A DNA stretch of 64,000 bases from Sphingomonas chungangi (lineage in GTDB: Bacteria; Pseudomonadota; Alphaproteobacteria; Sphingomonadales; Sphingomonadaceae), in assembly GCF_013778325.1 (NCBI RefSeq), contig NZ_JACEIB010000007.1, forward strand, positions 186,001 through 250,000, read 5' to 3'. This document shows positions 1-9,610 of this stretch, piece by piece. Under the pieces are notes generated by a model, which was given only the letters and a program-made list of their open reading frames with translations, was not told where the DNA came from and searched no databases. Numbering within the stretch: the first letter of the stretch is position 1; every line of letters starts with the position of its first letter. The position numbers were made by a program, and so were the translations under genes.

Positions 1-77
1 GATCTCCTGCGGCGCGCCGGACGGACGCCCCGTGTGCCTTCTTGTGCGCCCCCGTGAATCCTCTAGGAAGCGCTGTC

Positions 78-1361
78 ATGGACAGAATTGTTATCCGCGG
101 CGGTGCCAAGCTTTCGGGCCGCCTCCCCATTTCCGGCGCGAAGAATGCGGCGCTCACCCTGCTGCCCTGCGCGCTGCTGACCGACCAGCCCATGACGCTC
201 GACAATCTCCCGCGCCTCGCCGACGTGGACGGCTTCGGCCATCTGCTGAACGGCATGGGTGTGTCCACCGCGATCGCCGGCGGCAGCCCCGACGAGTTCG
301 GCCGCACCATGACGCTGGACGCGACGCGGATCACGTCCACCACCGCGCCCTATGACTTCGTGCGCAAGATGCGCGCATCGATCCTCGTCCTCGGCCCGCT
401 GATCGCGCGGATGGGCGAGGCGACCGTCTCGTTGCCCGGCGGCTGCGCGATCGGCAACCGCCCGATCGACCTGCACCTCAAGGCGCTGGAGCAGCTCGGC
501 GCGAAGCTGGAGATCACCGCCGGCTATGTGAAGGCGATCGCGCCGGATGGCGGCCTCAAGGGCGGGCGGATCAGCTTCCCGATCGTCTCGGTCGGCGCCA
601 CCGAGAATGCGCTGATGGCGGCCGCTCTGGCGACCGGCGAGACGATCATCGACAATGCCGCGCGCGAGCCCGAGATCGTCGACCTCTGCCGCTGTCTCGT
701 CGCGATGGGCGCCGAGATCGAGGGGATCGGCAGCGAGCGGCTGGTCGTCCACGGCAAGCCGCGCCTGCACGGCGCCACCTACCGCGTGATGCCGGACCGG
801 ATCGAGGCGGGCAGCTATGCCTGCGCGGCGGCGATCACCGGCGGCGAGCTGGAACTGGTCGGCGCCAAGGCCGACGAGATGGGCGCGATCATCGCGAGCC
901 TGCGCGAGACCGGACTTCACATCTCCGAAACCGCCGACGGCGTGAAGGTGGCGGCGAACGGCAAGCTCAAGCCGCTCACCATTTCCACCGCGCCCTATCC
1001 GGCCTTCCCGACCGACATGCAGGCGCAGTTCATGGCGATGCTGACGCGTGCCGACGGCGCATCGGTGCTGACCGAGACGATCTTCGAGAACCGCTACATG
1101 CATGTGCCCGAGCTGGCGCGGATGGGCGCCGACATCCAGGTCCACGGCCGCACGGCGGTGGTGAAGGGCGTCGACCGCCTCGTCGGCGCCGAGGTGATGG
1201 CGACCGACCTGCGCGCCTCGATGAGCCTGGTGCTGGCCGGCCTCGCCGCCGAGGGCGAGACGCGGGTGCACCGCGTCTATCACCTCGATCGCGGCTATGA
1301 GCGGCTGGAGGAGAAGCTGAGCGCGGTGGGCGCGGATATCGAGCGCGAAGCGGACAGCTGA
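78..1361 (+). CDS. murA: UDP-N-acetylglucosamine 1-carboxyvinyltransferase
   Basis: This enzyme transfers enolpyruvate from PEP to UDP-GlcNAc, the first committed cytosolic step of peptidoglycan synthesis. The 427-residue product is of normal family length. It has the N-terminal SGAKNAAL segment with K22 and N23, the EPSP-synthase-type repeated fold, and the loop LPGGCAIG with C123, the residue that forms the PEP adduct and is the fosfomycin target in most MurA proteins. The ATG at 78 is chosen over an in-frame ATG at 42 because MDRIVIRGG matches the usual MurA N-terminus. The gene ends 3 bp before the next ORF, so the two are probably co-transcribed. Identification is very secure. Confidence 0.97.
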   Translation: MDRIVIRGGAKLSGRLPISGAKNAALTLLPCALLTDQPMTLDNLPRLADVDGFGHLLNGMGVSTAIAGGSPDEFGRTMTLDATRITSTTAPYDFVRKMRASILVLGPLIARMGEATVSLPGGCAIGNRPIDLHLKALEQLGAKLEITAGYVKAIAPDGGLKGGRISFPIVSVGATENALMAAALATGETIIDNAAREPEIVDLCRCLVAMGAEIEGIGSERLVVHGKPRLHGATYRVMPDRIEAGSYACAAAITGGELELVGAKADEMGAIIASLRETGLHISETADGVKVAANGKLKPLTISTAPYPAFPTDMQAQFMAMLTRADGASVLTETIFENRYMHVPELARMGADIQVHGRTAVVKGVDRLVGAEVMATDLRASMSLVLAGLAAEGETRVHRVYHLDRGYERLEEKLSAVGADIEREADS

Positions 1362-1364
1362 GGC

Positions 1365-1769
1365 ATGCTCGCCGTCTCCTGCCTCTGCGGCCAGCTCCGC
1401 GTCGAGGTCGCGAAGCGGCCGGATTATGTCAACGAATGCAACTGCACGCTCTGCCGCAAGGCCGGCGCGCGCTGGGGCTATTTCCATCCCTCCGAGGTCA
1501 AGGTGACCGGCGAGGCGAAAGGCTATAGCCGGGCCGACAAGGACGATCCGGCCGCCGAGATTCGCTTCTGCGAACGGTGCGGATCGACCACGCACTTCAC
1601 CCTGACCGCCAGCGCCATCGCGAAGTTCGGCAACGTGACGATGGGCGTCAACATGGCGCTGGCCGAGGAAAGCGACCTCGCCGGGATCGAGCTGCGCTTC
1701 CCCGACGGCCGGGCATGGGAAGGCGCGGGCGAGATCGTCTACCTCCGCGAGGCGCGGATCCTCGGCTGA
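1365..1769 (+). CDS. GFA/CENP-V family zinc protein
   Basis: A 134-residue single-domain protein of the glutathione-dependent formaldehyde-activating (GFA) fold. Visible zinc ligands are C6 and C8 (CLCG), C25, C27 and C30 (CNCTLC) and C69 and C72 (CERCG), the arrangement expected for the two metal sites of the family. The family name comes from one formaldehyde-glutathione enzyme, but most members have no proven reaction, so the activity here is unknown. It starts 3 bp after the murA stop and ends in front of a strong hairpin shared with the convergent glcB gene, which suggests a murA-GFA transcription unit. Confidence 0.85.
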   Translation: MLAVSCLCGQLRVEVAKRPDYVNECNCTLCRKAGARWGYFHPSEVKVTGEAKGYSRADKDDPAAEIRFCERCGSTTHFTLTASAIAKFGNVTMGVNMALAEESDLAGIELRFPDGRAWEGAGEIVYLREARILG

Positions 1770-1783
1770 GCCGGCCGGGATGA

Positions 1784-1806
1784 CGGGGAGGGCGTAACCC
1801 TCCCCG
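1784..1806. terminator. hairpin between convergent genes
   Basis: A perfect 9-bp stem (CGGGGAGGG at 1784-1792 with CCCTCCCCG at 1798-1806) and a 5-base loop lies in the 43 bp between the stops of the GFA gene and glcB. There is no T-run on either side, so it may be a bidirectional transcript end or mRNA 3'-end stabiliser rather than a classical intrinsic terminator. Confidence 0.55.
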
Positions 1807-1812
1807 CAAGGC

Positions 1813-3912
1813 TCATCCGGCCTTCACGCGCTGCCGGAAGGCGTGGAGCAACGGTTCGGTATAGCCGCTGGGCTGTTCGACGCCCTCGAACACCAGAGCG
1901 CGCGCCGCCTGGAAGGCGAGGCTGTCCCCCTCGCGGCCCGCCATCGGCGTGTAGGCGGGATCGCCCGCATTCTGGCCGTCCACCTTCGCCGCCATGCGGA
2001 TCAGTGCCGCCTCCACCTCGTCGGCCTGCGCGACGCCGTGGAGCATCCAGTTGGCCATGTGCTGCGAGGAGATGCGCAGCGTCGCGCGGTCCTCCATCAG
2101 GCCCACGTCGTGGATGTCCGGCACCTTCGAGCAGCCGACGCCCTGATCGACCCAGCGCACGACGTAACCCAGGATGCCCTGCGCGTTGTTGTCCAGCTCG
2201 GCGGCGATCTCGTCGGGCGCCCAATTGTGGCCGAGCGCCAGCGGGATGGTCAGCAGCTTGTCGAGGCCGGGGATGGGATCGTCGGCGATCGCCGCCTGCC
2301 GCTCCGCCACATTGACGGCGTGATAGTGCATCGCGTGCAGTGTCGCCGCCGTCGGCGAGGGCACCCATGCGGTGGTGGCGCCGGATTTCGGATGGCCGAT
2401 CTTCTGCTCCAGCATGTCGGCCATGCGATCGGGCGCGGCCCACATCCCCTTGCCGATCTGCGCCTTGCCGGCCAGCCCGCAGGCGAGGCCGATCGCGACG
2501 TTGCGCTTCTCGTAGGCGGTGATCCACTCGGCGCCCTTCATCTCCGCCTTGCGGATCATCGGGCCGGCGCGCATCGAGGTGTGCATCTCGTCGCCAGTGC
2601 GATCGAGGAAGCCGGTGTTGATGAAGACGATGCGGCCCTTCACCGCCGCGATGCAGGCGGCGAGGTTGGCCGAGGTGCGGCGCTCCTCGTCCATCACGCC
2701 GACCTTGATCGTGTGACGGGGCAGCGCCAGCAGATCCTCGATCGCGTCGAACAGGCGATCGGTGAAGCCGCACTCCTCCGGCCCGTGCATCTTGGGCTTG
2801 ACGATATAGACCGATCCCGCGCGGCTGTTGCCGTACTGGCCGAGGCCCTTGAGATCGTGCAGCGCGATGAGGCTAGTGACGATGCCGTCGAGGATGCCCT
2901 CGGGCGCCTCGCTGCCATCGGGCAGCAGGACGGCCGGGTTGGTCATCAGGTGGCCGACGTTGCGGACGAACAGGACCGAACGGCCCGGCAGGGTCAGCGT
3001 GGAGCCGTCCGGCGCGGTATAGGTCCGGTCCGCCTCCAGCGTGCGGGTCAACGTCTCGCCGCCCTTCTGGAAGCTCGCCTCCAGATCGCCCTTCATCAGC
3101 CCCAGCCAGTTGGCATAGGCCGCGACCTTGTCCTCGGCATCGACCGCCGCCACCGAATCCTCGAGGTCGCAGATCGTGGTCAGCGCCGATTCAAGCAGGA
3201 CGTCGGCGATGCCGGCGGAATCGTCCTTGCCGATGGGATGTGCGCGATCGACGACGACCTCGATGTGCAGGCCGTTGTGACGGAACAGCAGATTGTCGCC
3301 ATTACGGCCGACCAGCTGCGACGGATCGACCAGCGCCGGCTCGCCGCCGGCGAAGTCCGCCCACGAACCCGAGGCGAGCGGGACCGCCTCGTCGAGCAGC
3401 TGCTTGGCGCGGGCGATCACCTTCGCGCCGCGCGCCTTGTCGTAGCCGCCGCCCTTGGGCGCCTCGCCCAGCGCATCGGTGCCGTAGAGCGCGTCGTACA
3501 GGCTGCCCCAGCGCGCATTCGCCGCGTTGAGCAGGAAGCGGGCGTTGAGGATCGGCACGACCAGCTGCGGGCCGGCCAGCGTCGCAACCTCGGCGTCGAC
3601 GCGATCGGTCTCGATCGCGAACGGTGCCGGCTCCTCGACCAGATAGCCGATCTCCCGTAGGAAGGCCTGATACTCCCGCCCGTCGATCGGCTGGCCCGCG
3701 CGCTCGACGTGCCACGCGTCGATCTTTGCCTGCAGATCGTCGCGCTTCGCCAGCAGCGCGGCATTCTCTGGCGCGAAGCGCGCGAAGATACCCGCCGCGC
3801 CCGCCCAGAAGGCCTCCGCCTCGATTCCGGTGCCGGGCAGCACCCGCTCGTCGATGAACGAGGCCAAAGCGGGCGCGACGGCGAGGCCGGATTTCTGGAT
3901 ACGGTCGGTCAT
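1813..3912 (-). CDS. glcB: malate synthase G
   Basis: Condenses glyoxylate with acetyl-CoA to malate in the glyoxylate shunt and glycolate use. The 699-residue length fits the monomeric G isoform rather than the shorter A isoform. Recognisable segments include [14 protein letters not shown] in the N-terminal part, the [14 protein letters not shown] stretch, the [17 protein letters not shown] catalytic region, and [16 protein letters not shown] near the C-terminal domain. The ATG at 3912 has a good AAGGAGA ribosome site 6 bases upstream. It is transcribed away from a LysR gene across an 89-bp gap, so that regulator may control it. No isocitrate lyase gene lies in the window. Confidence 0.96.
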   Translation of the reverse strand: MTDRIQKSGLAVAPALASFIDERVLPGTGIEAEAFWAGAAGIFARFAPENAALLAKRDDLQAKIDAWHVERAGQPIDGREYQAFLREIGYLVEEPAPFAIETDRVDAEVATLAGPQLVVPILNARFLLNAANARWGSLYDALYGTDALGEAPKGGGYDKARGAKVIARAKQLLDEAVPLASGSWADFAGGEPALVDPSQLVGRNGDNLLFRHNGLHIEVVVDRAHPIGKDDSAGIADVLLESALTTICDLEDSVAAVDAEDKVAAYANWLGLMKGDLEASFQKGGETLTRTLEADRTYTAPDGSTLTLPGRSVLFVRNVGHLMTNPAVLLPDGSEAPEGILDGIVTSLIALHDLKGLGQYGNSRAGSVYIVKPKMHGPEECGFTDRLFDAIEDLLALPRHTIKVGVMDEERRTSANLAACIAAVKGRIVFINTGFLDRTGDEMHTSMRAGPMIRKAEMKGAEWITAYEKRNVAIGLACGLAGKAQIGKGMWAAPDRMADMLEQKIGHPKSGATTAWVPSPTAATLHAMHYHAVNVAERQAAIADDPIPGLDKLLTIPLALGHNWAPDEIAAELDNNAQGILGYVVRWVDQGVGCSKVPDIHDVGLMEDRATLRISSQHMANWMLHGVAQADEVEAALIRMAAKVDGQNAGDPAYTPMAGREGDSLAFQAARALVFEGVEQPSGYTEPLLHAFRQRVKAG

Positions 3913-3955
3913 GGCGTTTCTCCTTGGCCGGCAATGTAGGGCATGCGGGATTGCT

Positions 3956-3983
3956 GCATTAGACGGAAAATGCTCAAAGCATT
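3956..3983. promoter_or_regulatory. phased GCATT/AATGC half-sites in the glcB-LysR divergent promoter
   Basis: Three related half-sites occur in 28 bp: GCATT at 3956-3960, AATGC at 3969-3973 and GCATT at 3979-3983, giving two overlapping inverted repeats (GCATT-N8-AATGC and AATGC-N5-GCATT). The position between two divergent starts and next to a LysR gene is where LysR proteins usually bind. Binding is inference. Confidence 0.4.
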
Positions 3984-4001
3984 CGATCGTTCAGGGAAAG
4001 A

Positions 4002-4886
4002 ATGATGGATCGCGATTACCGCCTCCTCGAGCTCGTCGTGGAGATGGGCAGCATCTCCGCCGCCGGCCAGAGGCTCGGCCTCTCTCCGGCGGCGGCCTCC
4101 AAACGGCTCGCGGCGCTGGAGGAGCGGCTGGGCGCGCGGCTGGTCAACCGCACCACGCGGCGCCTCTCCACCACCCAGGCCGGGCAGGCCTTCTACGAGG
4201 AGGTGCGTGCGATCCTCGCCGCCGCCGAGGCGGCCGAGGCGCGGGTCTCGGGGCGGGCCGAGTACCCTTCCGGCTTGCTGCGCGTCTCCGCGCCGACCAG
4301 CTTCGGGCGGCTCCACGTCGCCCCGCACCTGCCCGCCTTTCTCGATCGTTACCCCGATGTCAGCGCCGAACTGCTGCTCGACGACGGCTATACCGACCTG
4401 ATCGCCGACCGCATCGACGTCGCCATCCGCATCGCGTCCGAGCCCGAGAGCACGGCGCTGACCGCTCGCCTGCTCGCCCCCAACCGGCGCATCCTGTGCG
4501 CCGCGCCGATCTATCTGGAGGCGCATGGCGCGCCGGCCTCGCTCGACGATCTGCAGGGCCACCATCTTCTCGCCGCCCGCCACCAGTCGCCCTGGCGGCT
4601 GGAGGGCCGGCATGCGATCGACGTGGAGAGCGTAGTCGCCACGAACTCCAGCGAGGTGGTGCGCGAGCTGTGCCTCGCCGGCATGGGCATCGCGCTGCGC
4701 TCCACATGGGATGTCGGCGCCGAGCTGGCCTCGGGCGCGCTCCGGCGGGTGCTGCCCGATTGGCAGGGCGCCACCGACGTCGCGATCTGGGCGGTCCACG
4801 CGAAGGCCGAGCCGCTGCCTGCCGCCGTCACCGCCTATGTCGATCACATGGCCGCCGCGATCGGGCCGGTGCCGTGGGAGGCTTGA
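4002..4886 (+). CDS. LysR family transcriptional regulator
   Basis: A 294-residue LysR-type regulator: winged HTH in about residues 1-60 (SISAAGQRLGLSPAAASKRL, then the RLVNRTTRRLS wing) and a periplasmic-binding-fold effector domain from about residue 90. It resembles the subgroup that includes DmlR-like and other single-target regulators. The ATG at 4002 follows AGGGAAAG. It faces glcB head to head, so the simplest guess is that it controls glcB and itself, with the effector (perhaps a small organic acid) unknown. It ends 31 bp before the next gene on the same strand. Confidence 0.9.
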   Translation: MMDRDYRLLELVVEMGSISAAGQRLGLSPAAASKRLAALEERLGARLVNRTTRRLSTTQAGQAFYEEVRAILAAAEAAEARVSGRAEYPSGLLRVSAPTSFGRLHVAPHLPAFLDRYPDVSAELLLDDGYTDLIADRIDVAIRIASEPESTALTARLLAPNRRILCAAPIYLEAHGAPASLDDLQGHHLLAARHQSPWRLEGRHAIDVESVVATNSSEVVRELCLAGMGIALRSTWDVGAELASGALRRVLPDWQGATDVAIWAVHAKAEPLPAAVTAYVDHMAAAIGPVPWEA

Positions 4887-4917
4887 TCCCGCTCCCCGGT
4901 CCCCGCAGACAGGCGCC

Positions 4918-6267
4918 ATGAAGAGAGACCATGTGGCGATCGTCGGCGGCGGGTTTTCGGGGACGCTGCTGGCGGTCAACCTGCTGCGCCACGACGGCCC
5001 GCGCGCGACCCTGATCGAGCGGCGCGAACACACCGCGCGCGGCGTCGCTTACTCGGCGGCGCATCCCGATCACCTGCTCAACGTGCGGGCCGAGAATATG
5101 TCGGCGCTGCCCGACGACCCGGATCATTTCGTCCGCTGGCTGGAGGAGCATCGCCCCGGCGTCGGTGGCTTCGTGCCGCGCCTGGTCTATGGCGACTATC
5201 TCGACGCGCTGCTCACCGAGACGATGGCGCGCGCACCCGGACGGCTGGAGGTGGTGCGGGCCGAGGCGCGCGACGTGACGGTCGAGGCCGAGGGCGTGCG
5301 CCTCGCGCTGGCGGACGGCTCCCGCCTCGCCGCCGACAGCGCGGTGCTCGCGCCCGGCAATTTGCCGCCGATCACGCCCGGCGGGATCGATCCGGCCGCG
5401 CTGCCCGAGGGCAGCTACGTCACCGATCCCTGGCATGGCGACATCCTCTCCGGGCTCGGGCCGGACGATACGCTGCTGGTGCTCGGCACCGGCCTCACCA
5501 TGGTGGACATCGCCCTGCTGGCGGAGGCGCGGGGGTTAGAGGGGCGGATCGTCGCCCTCTCCCGCCACGGCCTCGTGCCGCGCCCCCATGTGCGCGGCGT
5601 GCCGGCGACGAGGCGCAGCGAACGGCCCCAGCCGACCGCCTCGGCGCTGGTCGCCGCGCTGCGCGAGCGCGCCGCCAAGGTCGACTGGCGCGCGGCGGTG
5701 GATGAGCTGCGCCCCTATACGCAGGGCCTGTGGCGCGCGATGAACATCGCCGAACGGCAGCGCTTCCTGCGTCATCTGCGCCCGTGGTGGGACGTGCATC
5801 GTCACCGTCTGGCGCCTTCTGTAGCGAGGACGATCGAGGCGATGCGGGAGAGCGGCAAGCTCGCGATCGTCGCCGGCAAGGTAACGGACGCGCAGGCCGA
5901 TGGTGAGCACACCCGTCTCACTTATCGCCCGCGCCACGAGGACGGGGAGGAGACGCTGCGCGTCCGCCGCATCGTCAACGGCACCGGCCCGCAGGGCGAT
6001 CTCACCGCCACGCGCGAGCCGTTGCTGATCAATCTGCGCGACCGGGGCCTGCTGCGCGCCGACCCGCTGCGCATCGGCATCGACGTCGATCAGGAATCGC
6101 GGGCGATCGCCGCCGACGGCTCATCCTCGGATCGTCTCACCGTGATCGGCCCGATGACGCGCGGCGCCTTCTGGGAGATCGTCGCGGTGCCGGATATCCG
6201 GCGGCAGGCATGGTCGGTCGCCAGGCGGCTTGCCAACGCGCAATGGGTGGAGGGGGAGGGACTTTGA
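4918..6267 (+). CDS. FAD/NAD(P)-binding protein, YdhS-like
   Basis: A 449-residue flavoprotein with an N-terminal dinucleotide fold (VAIVGGGFSGTLLAVNLL, residues 5-22), followed by the family hallmark region with AHPDHLLNVRAENMSALPDD, and a second nucleotide-binding segment around LVLGTGLTMVDIAL. This matches the FAD-NAD(P)-binding domain family that includes E. coli YdhS and relatives of hydroxyacyl and N-hydroxylating flavoproteins, whose substrates are mostly unknown. The open frame continues upstream into the LysR gene, but the ATG at 4918 is preferred because MKRDHVAIVGGG begins right at the nucleotide-binding fold. Probably co-transcribed with the LysR gene. Specific reaction not assignable. 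Confidence 0.82.
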   Translation: MKRDHVAIVGGGFSGTLLAVNLLRHDGPRATLIERREHTARGVAYSAAHPDHLLNVRAENMSALPDDPDHFVRWLEEHRPGVGGFVPRLVYGDYLDALLTETMARAPGRLEVVRAEARDVTVEAEGVRLALADGSRLAADSAVLAPGNLPPITPGGIDPAALPEGSYVTDPWHGDILSGLGPDDTLLVLGTGLTMVDIALLAEARGLEGRIVALSRHGLVPRPHVRGVPATRRSERPQPTASALVAALRERAAKVDWRAAVDELRPYTQGLWRAMNIAERQRFLRHLRPWWDVHRHRLAPSVARTIEAMRESGKLAIVAGKVTDAQADGEHTRLTYRPRHEDGEETLRVRRIVNGTGPQGDLTATREPLLINLRDRGLLRADPLRIGIDVDQESRAIAADGSSSDRLTVIGPMTRGAFWEIVAVPDIRRQAWSVARRLANAQWVEGEGL

Positions 6268-6282
6268 CCATCTCAACCCTAC

Positions 6283-6399
6283 CCGTTCGTGCTGAGGAGC
6301 CGCTGAGCGTAGTCGAAGCGGCGTCTCGAAGCACATGCGCCTCGCAACACCCTTCGAGACGGGCCTTCGATAAGCTCAGTCCCTCCTCAGGGCGAACGG
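6283..6399. repeat. family A palindromic intergenic repeat, copy 1
   Basis: A long imperfect inverted repeat that opens with CCGTTCGTGCTGAG and closes with CTCAGGGCGAACGG, containing the core GAGCGTAGTCGAAG and its complement CTTCGATAAGCTC. The 117 bp fill most of the gap between two same-strand genes. Copies of the same design occur at 19361, 22050, 25420, 36416 and 62345, so it is a dispersed REP-like element. Confidence 0.8.
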
Positions 6400-6458
6400 A
6401 GTGGAGTAGAAAGGCAGGGCTATCCCATCCATCCGTATTGCGATACTAATACACTTCG

Positions 6459-8468
6459 ATGCACGACCCCCAGTTCGAGTCCGGCGACACGCCTTCGGTC
6501 GAGCCGTTCGCTCCGATCGCGCCGCAGCCTCGTGTCGATCCGTTCGGGCAGCCGCTTGTCGAACCGAAGCGCAGGCGCTCGCACTGGCGCTGGATCCGCT
6601 GGGCGATCTCGGGTGCTCTGCTGCTGTTCATGGCCTCGGTGGCGTGGCTGGCGGTGACGGCGCCGCTTTCCAAGTCGCTCCAGCCGATCGCGCCGCCCAC
6701 CATCACGCTGACCGATTCGAACGGGCGGATGTTCGCCAGGCGCGGCGCCGTTACCGATCGTCCGGTCGACGTGGCGAAGCTGCCCCCGCATGTCTGGCAG
6801 GCCTTCATCGCGATCGAGGACAAGCGCTTCTACCATCACTGGGCGATCGACCCGCACGGTATCGCGCGCGCGGCGTGGCACAATTTGCGCGCCGGGCATG
6901 TGCGCGAGGGCGGGTCGACGATCACGCAGCAGCTCTCCAAGCTGGTGTTCTTGAACTCCGATCGCACGGCGGGGCGCAAGATCCGCGAGGTGATGGTCGC
7001 TTTCTGGCTGGAAGCGTGGCTGAGCAAGGACCAGATCCTCTCGCGCTACCTCTCCAACGTCTATTTCGGCGACAACGTCTATGGTCTGCGCGCCGCCGCG
7101 CACCATTATTTCGGCAAGGCGCCGGAGGATCTGAACGTGTCCGAATCGGCGATGCTCGCGGGGCTGATGAAGGCGCCGTCCAAGCTCGCCCCCTCCACCA
7201 ACCTCGCAGGCGCGCAGGCGCGCGAGATGCTGGTGGTGAGCGCGATGAAGGAGGCGGGCTTCATCGATGCCGCGACCGCCGCGAAAACGCACCCAGCCCG
7301 CCTGCACCTGAGGCCCGTGCCGGCCGAGATCGGCGGTTCCTATTTCGCCGACTGGGTGCTGCCCGCCGCGCGCGACCAGGCCGGCGGCGGCTACGAGCAG
7401 CAGAGCGTGCAGACCACGCTCGACAGCCGGATGGAGCGCGCCGCCGAGGCCGCCGCCGCGCAGGTCGGTTCGAAGGGCCAGGTCGCGATCGTCGCGATGA
7501 AGCCGGACGGGCGGGTGGTCGCGATGGTCGGCGGCTCGAAATACGAGGATAGCGGCTTCAACCGCGCCACGCAGGCGCGGCGCCAGCCTGGCTCCACCTT
7601 CAAGCTGTTCGTCTATCTGGCGGCGCTGCGCGTGGGCATGACGCCCGACAGCAAGGTGGAAGACAGGCCGATCACGATCAACGGCTGGTCGCCCTCCAAC
7701 GCCGATCACCGCTATCAGGGGATGATCACACTGCGGCAGGCGTTCGCGCGATCGAGCAATGTCGCTGCCGTGCGCCTCGCCCAGCAGGTCGGGCCGGACG
7801 CGGTGGTGAAGGCGGCGCGCGATCTCGGCATCACCTCGCCGCTCAACGCCGATCCCAGCCTCGCGCTCGGCACGTCCGGCGTGACGCTGCTGGAACTCAC
7901 CCGCGCCTATGCGGCGGTGGCGGGCAATGCCTATCCGGTGACCCCGCACGGTTTGCCCGATCCGCCGCCCGGCTGGATCGACCGCTTCTGGGATCGCAAG
8001 AGCCACTTGCCCTCCGCCCAGCACGAGCAACTGCTCGACCTGCTCTCCGCGACCGTCAAGCAGGGCACCGCCAAGGCGGCGGCGCTCGACACGCAGGTGT
8101 TCGGCAAGACCGGCACCACGCAGGACAATCGCGACGCGATCTTCGTGGGCTTCGCCGACGGGCTGGTGACGGCGGTGTGGGTGGGCCGCGACGACAACAA
8201 GCCGATCCCCGGCCTCGCCGGCGGCGGCCTGCCCGCGCGCATCTGGCGCAGCTTCATGGCGCAGGCGACCGGCGCGCGGCCGCTGGGGGGCAAGGTGCCG
8301 GATGCGGTGGACCCGGACGCGATCAGCGCGACCGGCAACTTCACTTTGGGCAACCTCGATATCGGCCTCGATCTGGACGAGGGCGGACTGCATCTCCACG
8401 CCAAGCCTCACGAGAGCGAGACGCAGCCCGCACAGGAGGACGATGCGGACTACGAGGGCAACGACTAG
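6459..8468 (+). CDS. bifunctional class A penicillin-binding protein
   Basis: Polymerises glycan strands and cross-links peptides in the periplasm. The 669-residue protein has a basic cytoplasmic N-terminus, one membrane anchor at about residues 48-68, a GT51 glycosyltransferase domain with E120 in EDKRFYHH and the [11 protein letters not shown] motif, and a transpeptidase domain with S379 (STFK), S432-S-N434 and KTG at 550-552. All catalytic motifs are intact. It is shorter than the second class A PBP at 19515 and has an acidic C-terminal tail, so the two are distinct paralogues rather than duplicates. The ATG at 6459 is preceded by an A+T-rich stretch that may hold the promoter. It overlaps the convergent GNAT gene by 4 bp. 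Confidence 0.93.
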   Translation: MHDPQFESGDTPSVEPFAPIAPQPRVDPFGQPLVEPKRRRSHWRWIRWAISGALLLFMASVAWLAVTAPLSKSLQPIAPPTITLTDSNGRMFARRGAVTDRPVDVAKLPPHVWQAFIAIEDKRFYHHWAIDPHGIARAAWHNLRAGHVREGGSTITQQLSKLVFLNSDRTAGRKIREVMVAFWLEAWLSKDQILSRYLSNVYFGDNVYGLRAAAHHYFGKAPEDLNVSESAMLAGLMKAPSKLAPSTNLAGAQAREMLVVSAMKEAGFIDAATAAKTHPARLHLRPVPAEIGGSYFADWVLPAARDQAGGGYEQQSVQTTLDSRMERAAEAAAAQVGSKGQVAIVAMKPDGRVVAMVGGSKYEDSGFNRATQARRQPGSTFKLFVYLAALRVGMTPDSKVEDRPITINGWSPSNADHRYQGMITLRQAFARSSNVAAVRLAQQVGPDAVVKAARDLGITSPLNADPSLALGTSGVTLLELTRAYAAVAGNAYPVTPHGLPDPPPGWIDRFWDRKSHLPSAQHEQLLDLLSATVKQGTAKAAALDTQVFGKTGTTQDNRDAIFVGFADGLVTAVWVGRDDNKPIPGLAGGGLPARIWRSFMAQATGARPLGGKVPDAVDPDAISATGNFTLGNLDIGLDLDEGGLHLHAKPHESETQPAQEDDADYEGND

Positions 8469-8992
8469 GCCGTCAGCGCCTTTTCCAGCACCACGAAGCA
8501 GAGGTCGTCCCGCAGCGGCGTTCCGAACCGGTTGTCGCCATAAGGAAAGGCGATCGTCTCGCCGGTCGACCGATACCCTCGTCGGAGATACCAGGCGATC
8601 AACGCCTCCCGGACGTTGACGACCGACATCCGCACGCGCGCTCCACCCTTCTCGGCGATCCAATGCTCGGCGGCGGCGAGCAGCGAGCGTCCGAGGCCGG
8701 CATTCTGCAGATCCGGATCGATCGCCAGCGATCCCAGATACCAGCCGCCTTCACCCAACGGCTCGAGCCAGACGCAGGCCCGCAGGATGCCGCTGCAGTC
8801 TTCATATTTCAGCAGTGAACCGTCCGGCTTCTCGGCGACCTCCGTGCGCAGCAATGCCTCGGTCGTCCGGTCGCCCGCGATATAGCCGGCTTCGGTATTC
8901 CAGCCGGCCGACGATCCGGCACCGCGATAGGCGCGGTTCATCAGCGAGACGATGCGCGGCAGATCGTCATCCCGGGCCGCCACGAACATCAT
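8465..8992 (-). CDS. GNAT family N-acetyltransferase
   Basis: A 175-residue acetyltransferase of the GNAT fold. The acetyl-CoA-binding region is visible as LAIDPDLQNAGLGRSLLAAAE, followed by the beta-5 and alpha-4 segment that ends AWYLRRGYRSTGE. The substrate is not readable from sequence. The start ATG (8992) overlaps the stop of the TetR gene in an ATGA, so it is the second cistron of a tetR-GNAT operon and probably translationally coupled. Confidence 0.85.
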   Translation of the reverse strand: MMFVAARDDDLPRIVSLMNRAYRGAGSSAGWNTEAGYIAGDRTTEALLRTEVAEKPDGSLLKYEDCSGILRACVWLEPLGEGGWYLGSLAIDPDLQNAGLGRSLLAAAEHWIAEKGGARVRMSVVNVREALIAWYLRRGYRSTGETIAFPYGDNRFGTPLRDDLCFVVLEKALTA

Positions 8993-9594
8993 GACTCTCC
9001 TCGCGATTGTCCGTCGCCCAATATCTCCCGCACCCGTGTCACCGCCAGTTCCAGCGGCGCCTCAACGCCCAGCAGCCGGAACGTGCCGTCGAGCGCGAAG
9101 ACGCAGTGGCCGTGGACCAGTGCCAGAAGGGACCCCGCCAAAGCGGGCGCCTCCATTTGCCGCGATTCCGGAAGTGCGGCCGCGACCTCGCGCACCATCA
9201 CGCCGGTGAGCGACTCCAGTGCCGCGCGATACCAGTCCGGCAGTTCCTCCCCCGCCGGCGAGCGATGATCGTAGACCGCCGACCAGATGTTCCGATGCCG
9301 GCCCGCGAAGGCGAAATAGCTTTCCACCAGCGCGCCGATGCGATCGTTCTCGGCCCTCTCCAGCGCCGCCTCGATCTCCGCCACCCACAGGCCGATCGTC
9401 CGCGCATTCACCGCCAGCAGCAGGCGGTTGAGGCTGCCGAACACGTTGTACAGCGTACCGATCGAATAGCCGATCCGCTTCGCCACCTCGCGCGCCGAGA
9501 AGGCCTGGAAGCCGACATCCTCCATCTGCCGGTGCGCCTCGTCGACGATCAGCTTTTCCAGCTCGGCGCGGGTGTGGTCGGAACGGCGGGCCAT
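8989..9594 (-). CDS. TetR/AcrR family repressor
   Basis: A 201-residue repressor with an N-terminal HTH (SAREVAKRIGYSIGTLYNVFGSLNRLLLAV, about residues 25-55 in two blocks) and a ligand domain with ALVHGHCVFALDG. The start is placed at 9594, where AGGAAA lies 5-6 bases upstream; an ATG at 9624 is in frame but has no ribosome site and lies inside the operator. The gene is divergent from the large acyltransferase/synthetase gene at 9738, and two palindromes sit between them, so it is likely to repress that gene and itself. A fatty acid or acyl-CoA ligand would fit the context but is inference. Confidence 0.88.
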   Translation of the reverse strand: MARRSDHTRAELEKLIVDEAHRQMEDVGFQAFSAREVAKRIGYSIGTLYNVFGSLNRLLLAVNARTIGLWVAEIEAALERAENDRIGALVESYFAFAGRHRNIWSAVYDHRSPAGEELPDWYRAALESLTGVMVREVAAALPESRQMEAPALAGSLLALVHGHCVFALDGTFRLLGVEAPLELAVTRVREILGDGQSRGES

Positions 9595-9610
9595 CGTGGT
9601 TTCCTGATTA

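Noticed and set aside
1-77. Possible coding sequence or promoter before murA
   Set aside because: The 77 bp hold no convincing start, stop or promoter hexamers, so nothing is annotated.
63-1595. Long antisense open frame over murA
   Set aside because: Its composition (Arg-, Ala- and His-rich) is the usual shadow of a G+C-rich gene, and murA is certain. The same applies to long antisense frames at 6420-8663, 9711-12083, 18546-20582, 38407-40296 and 44005-46593.
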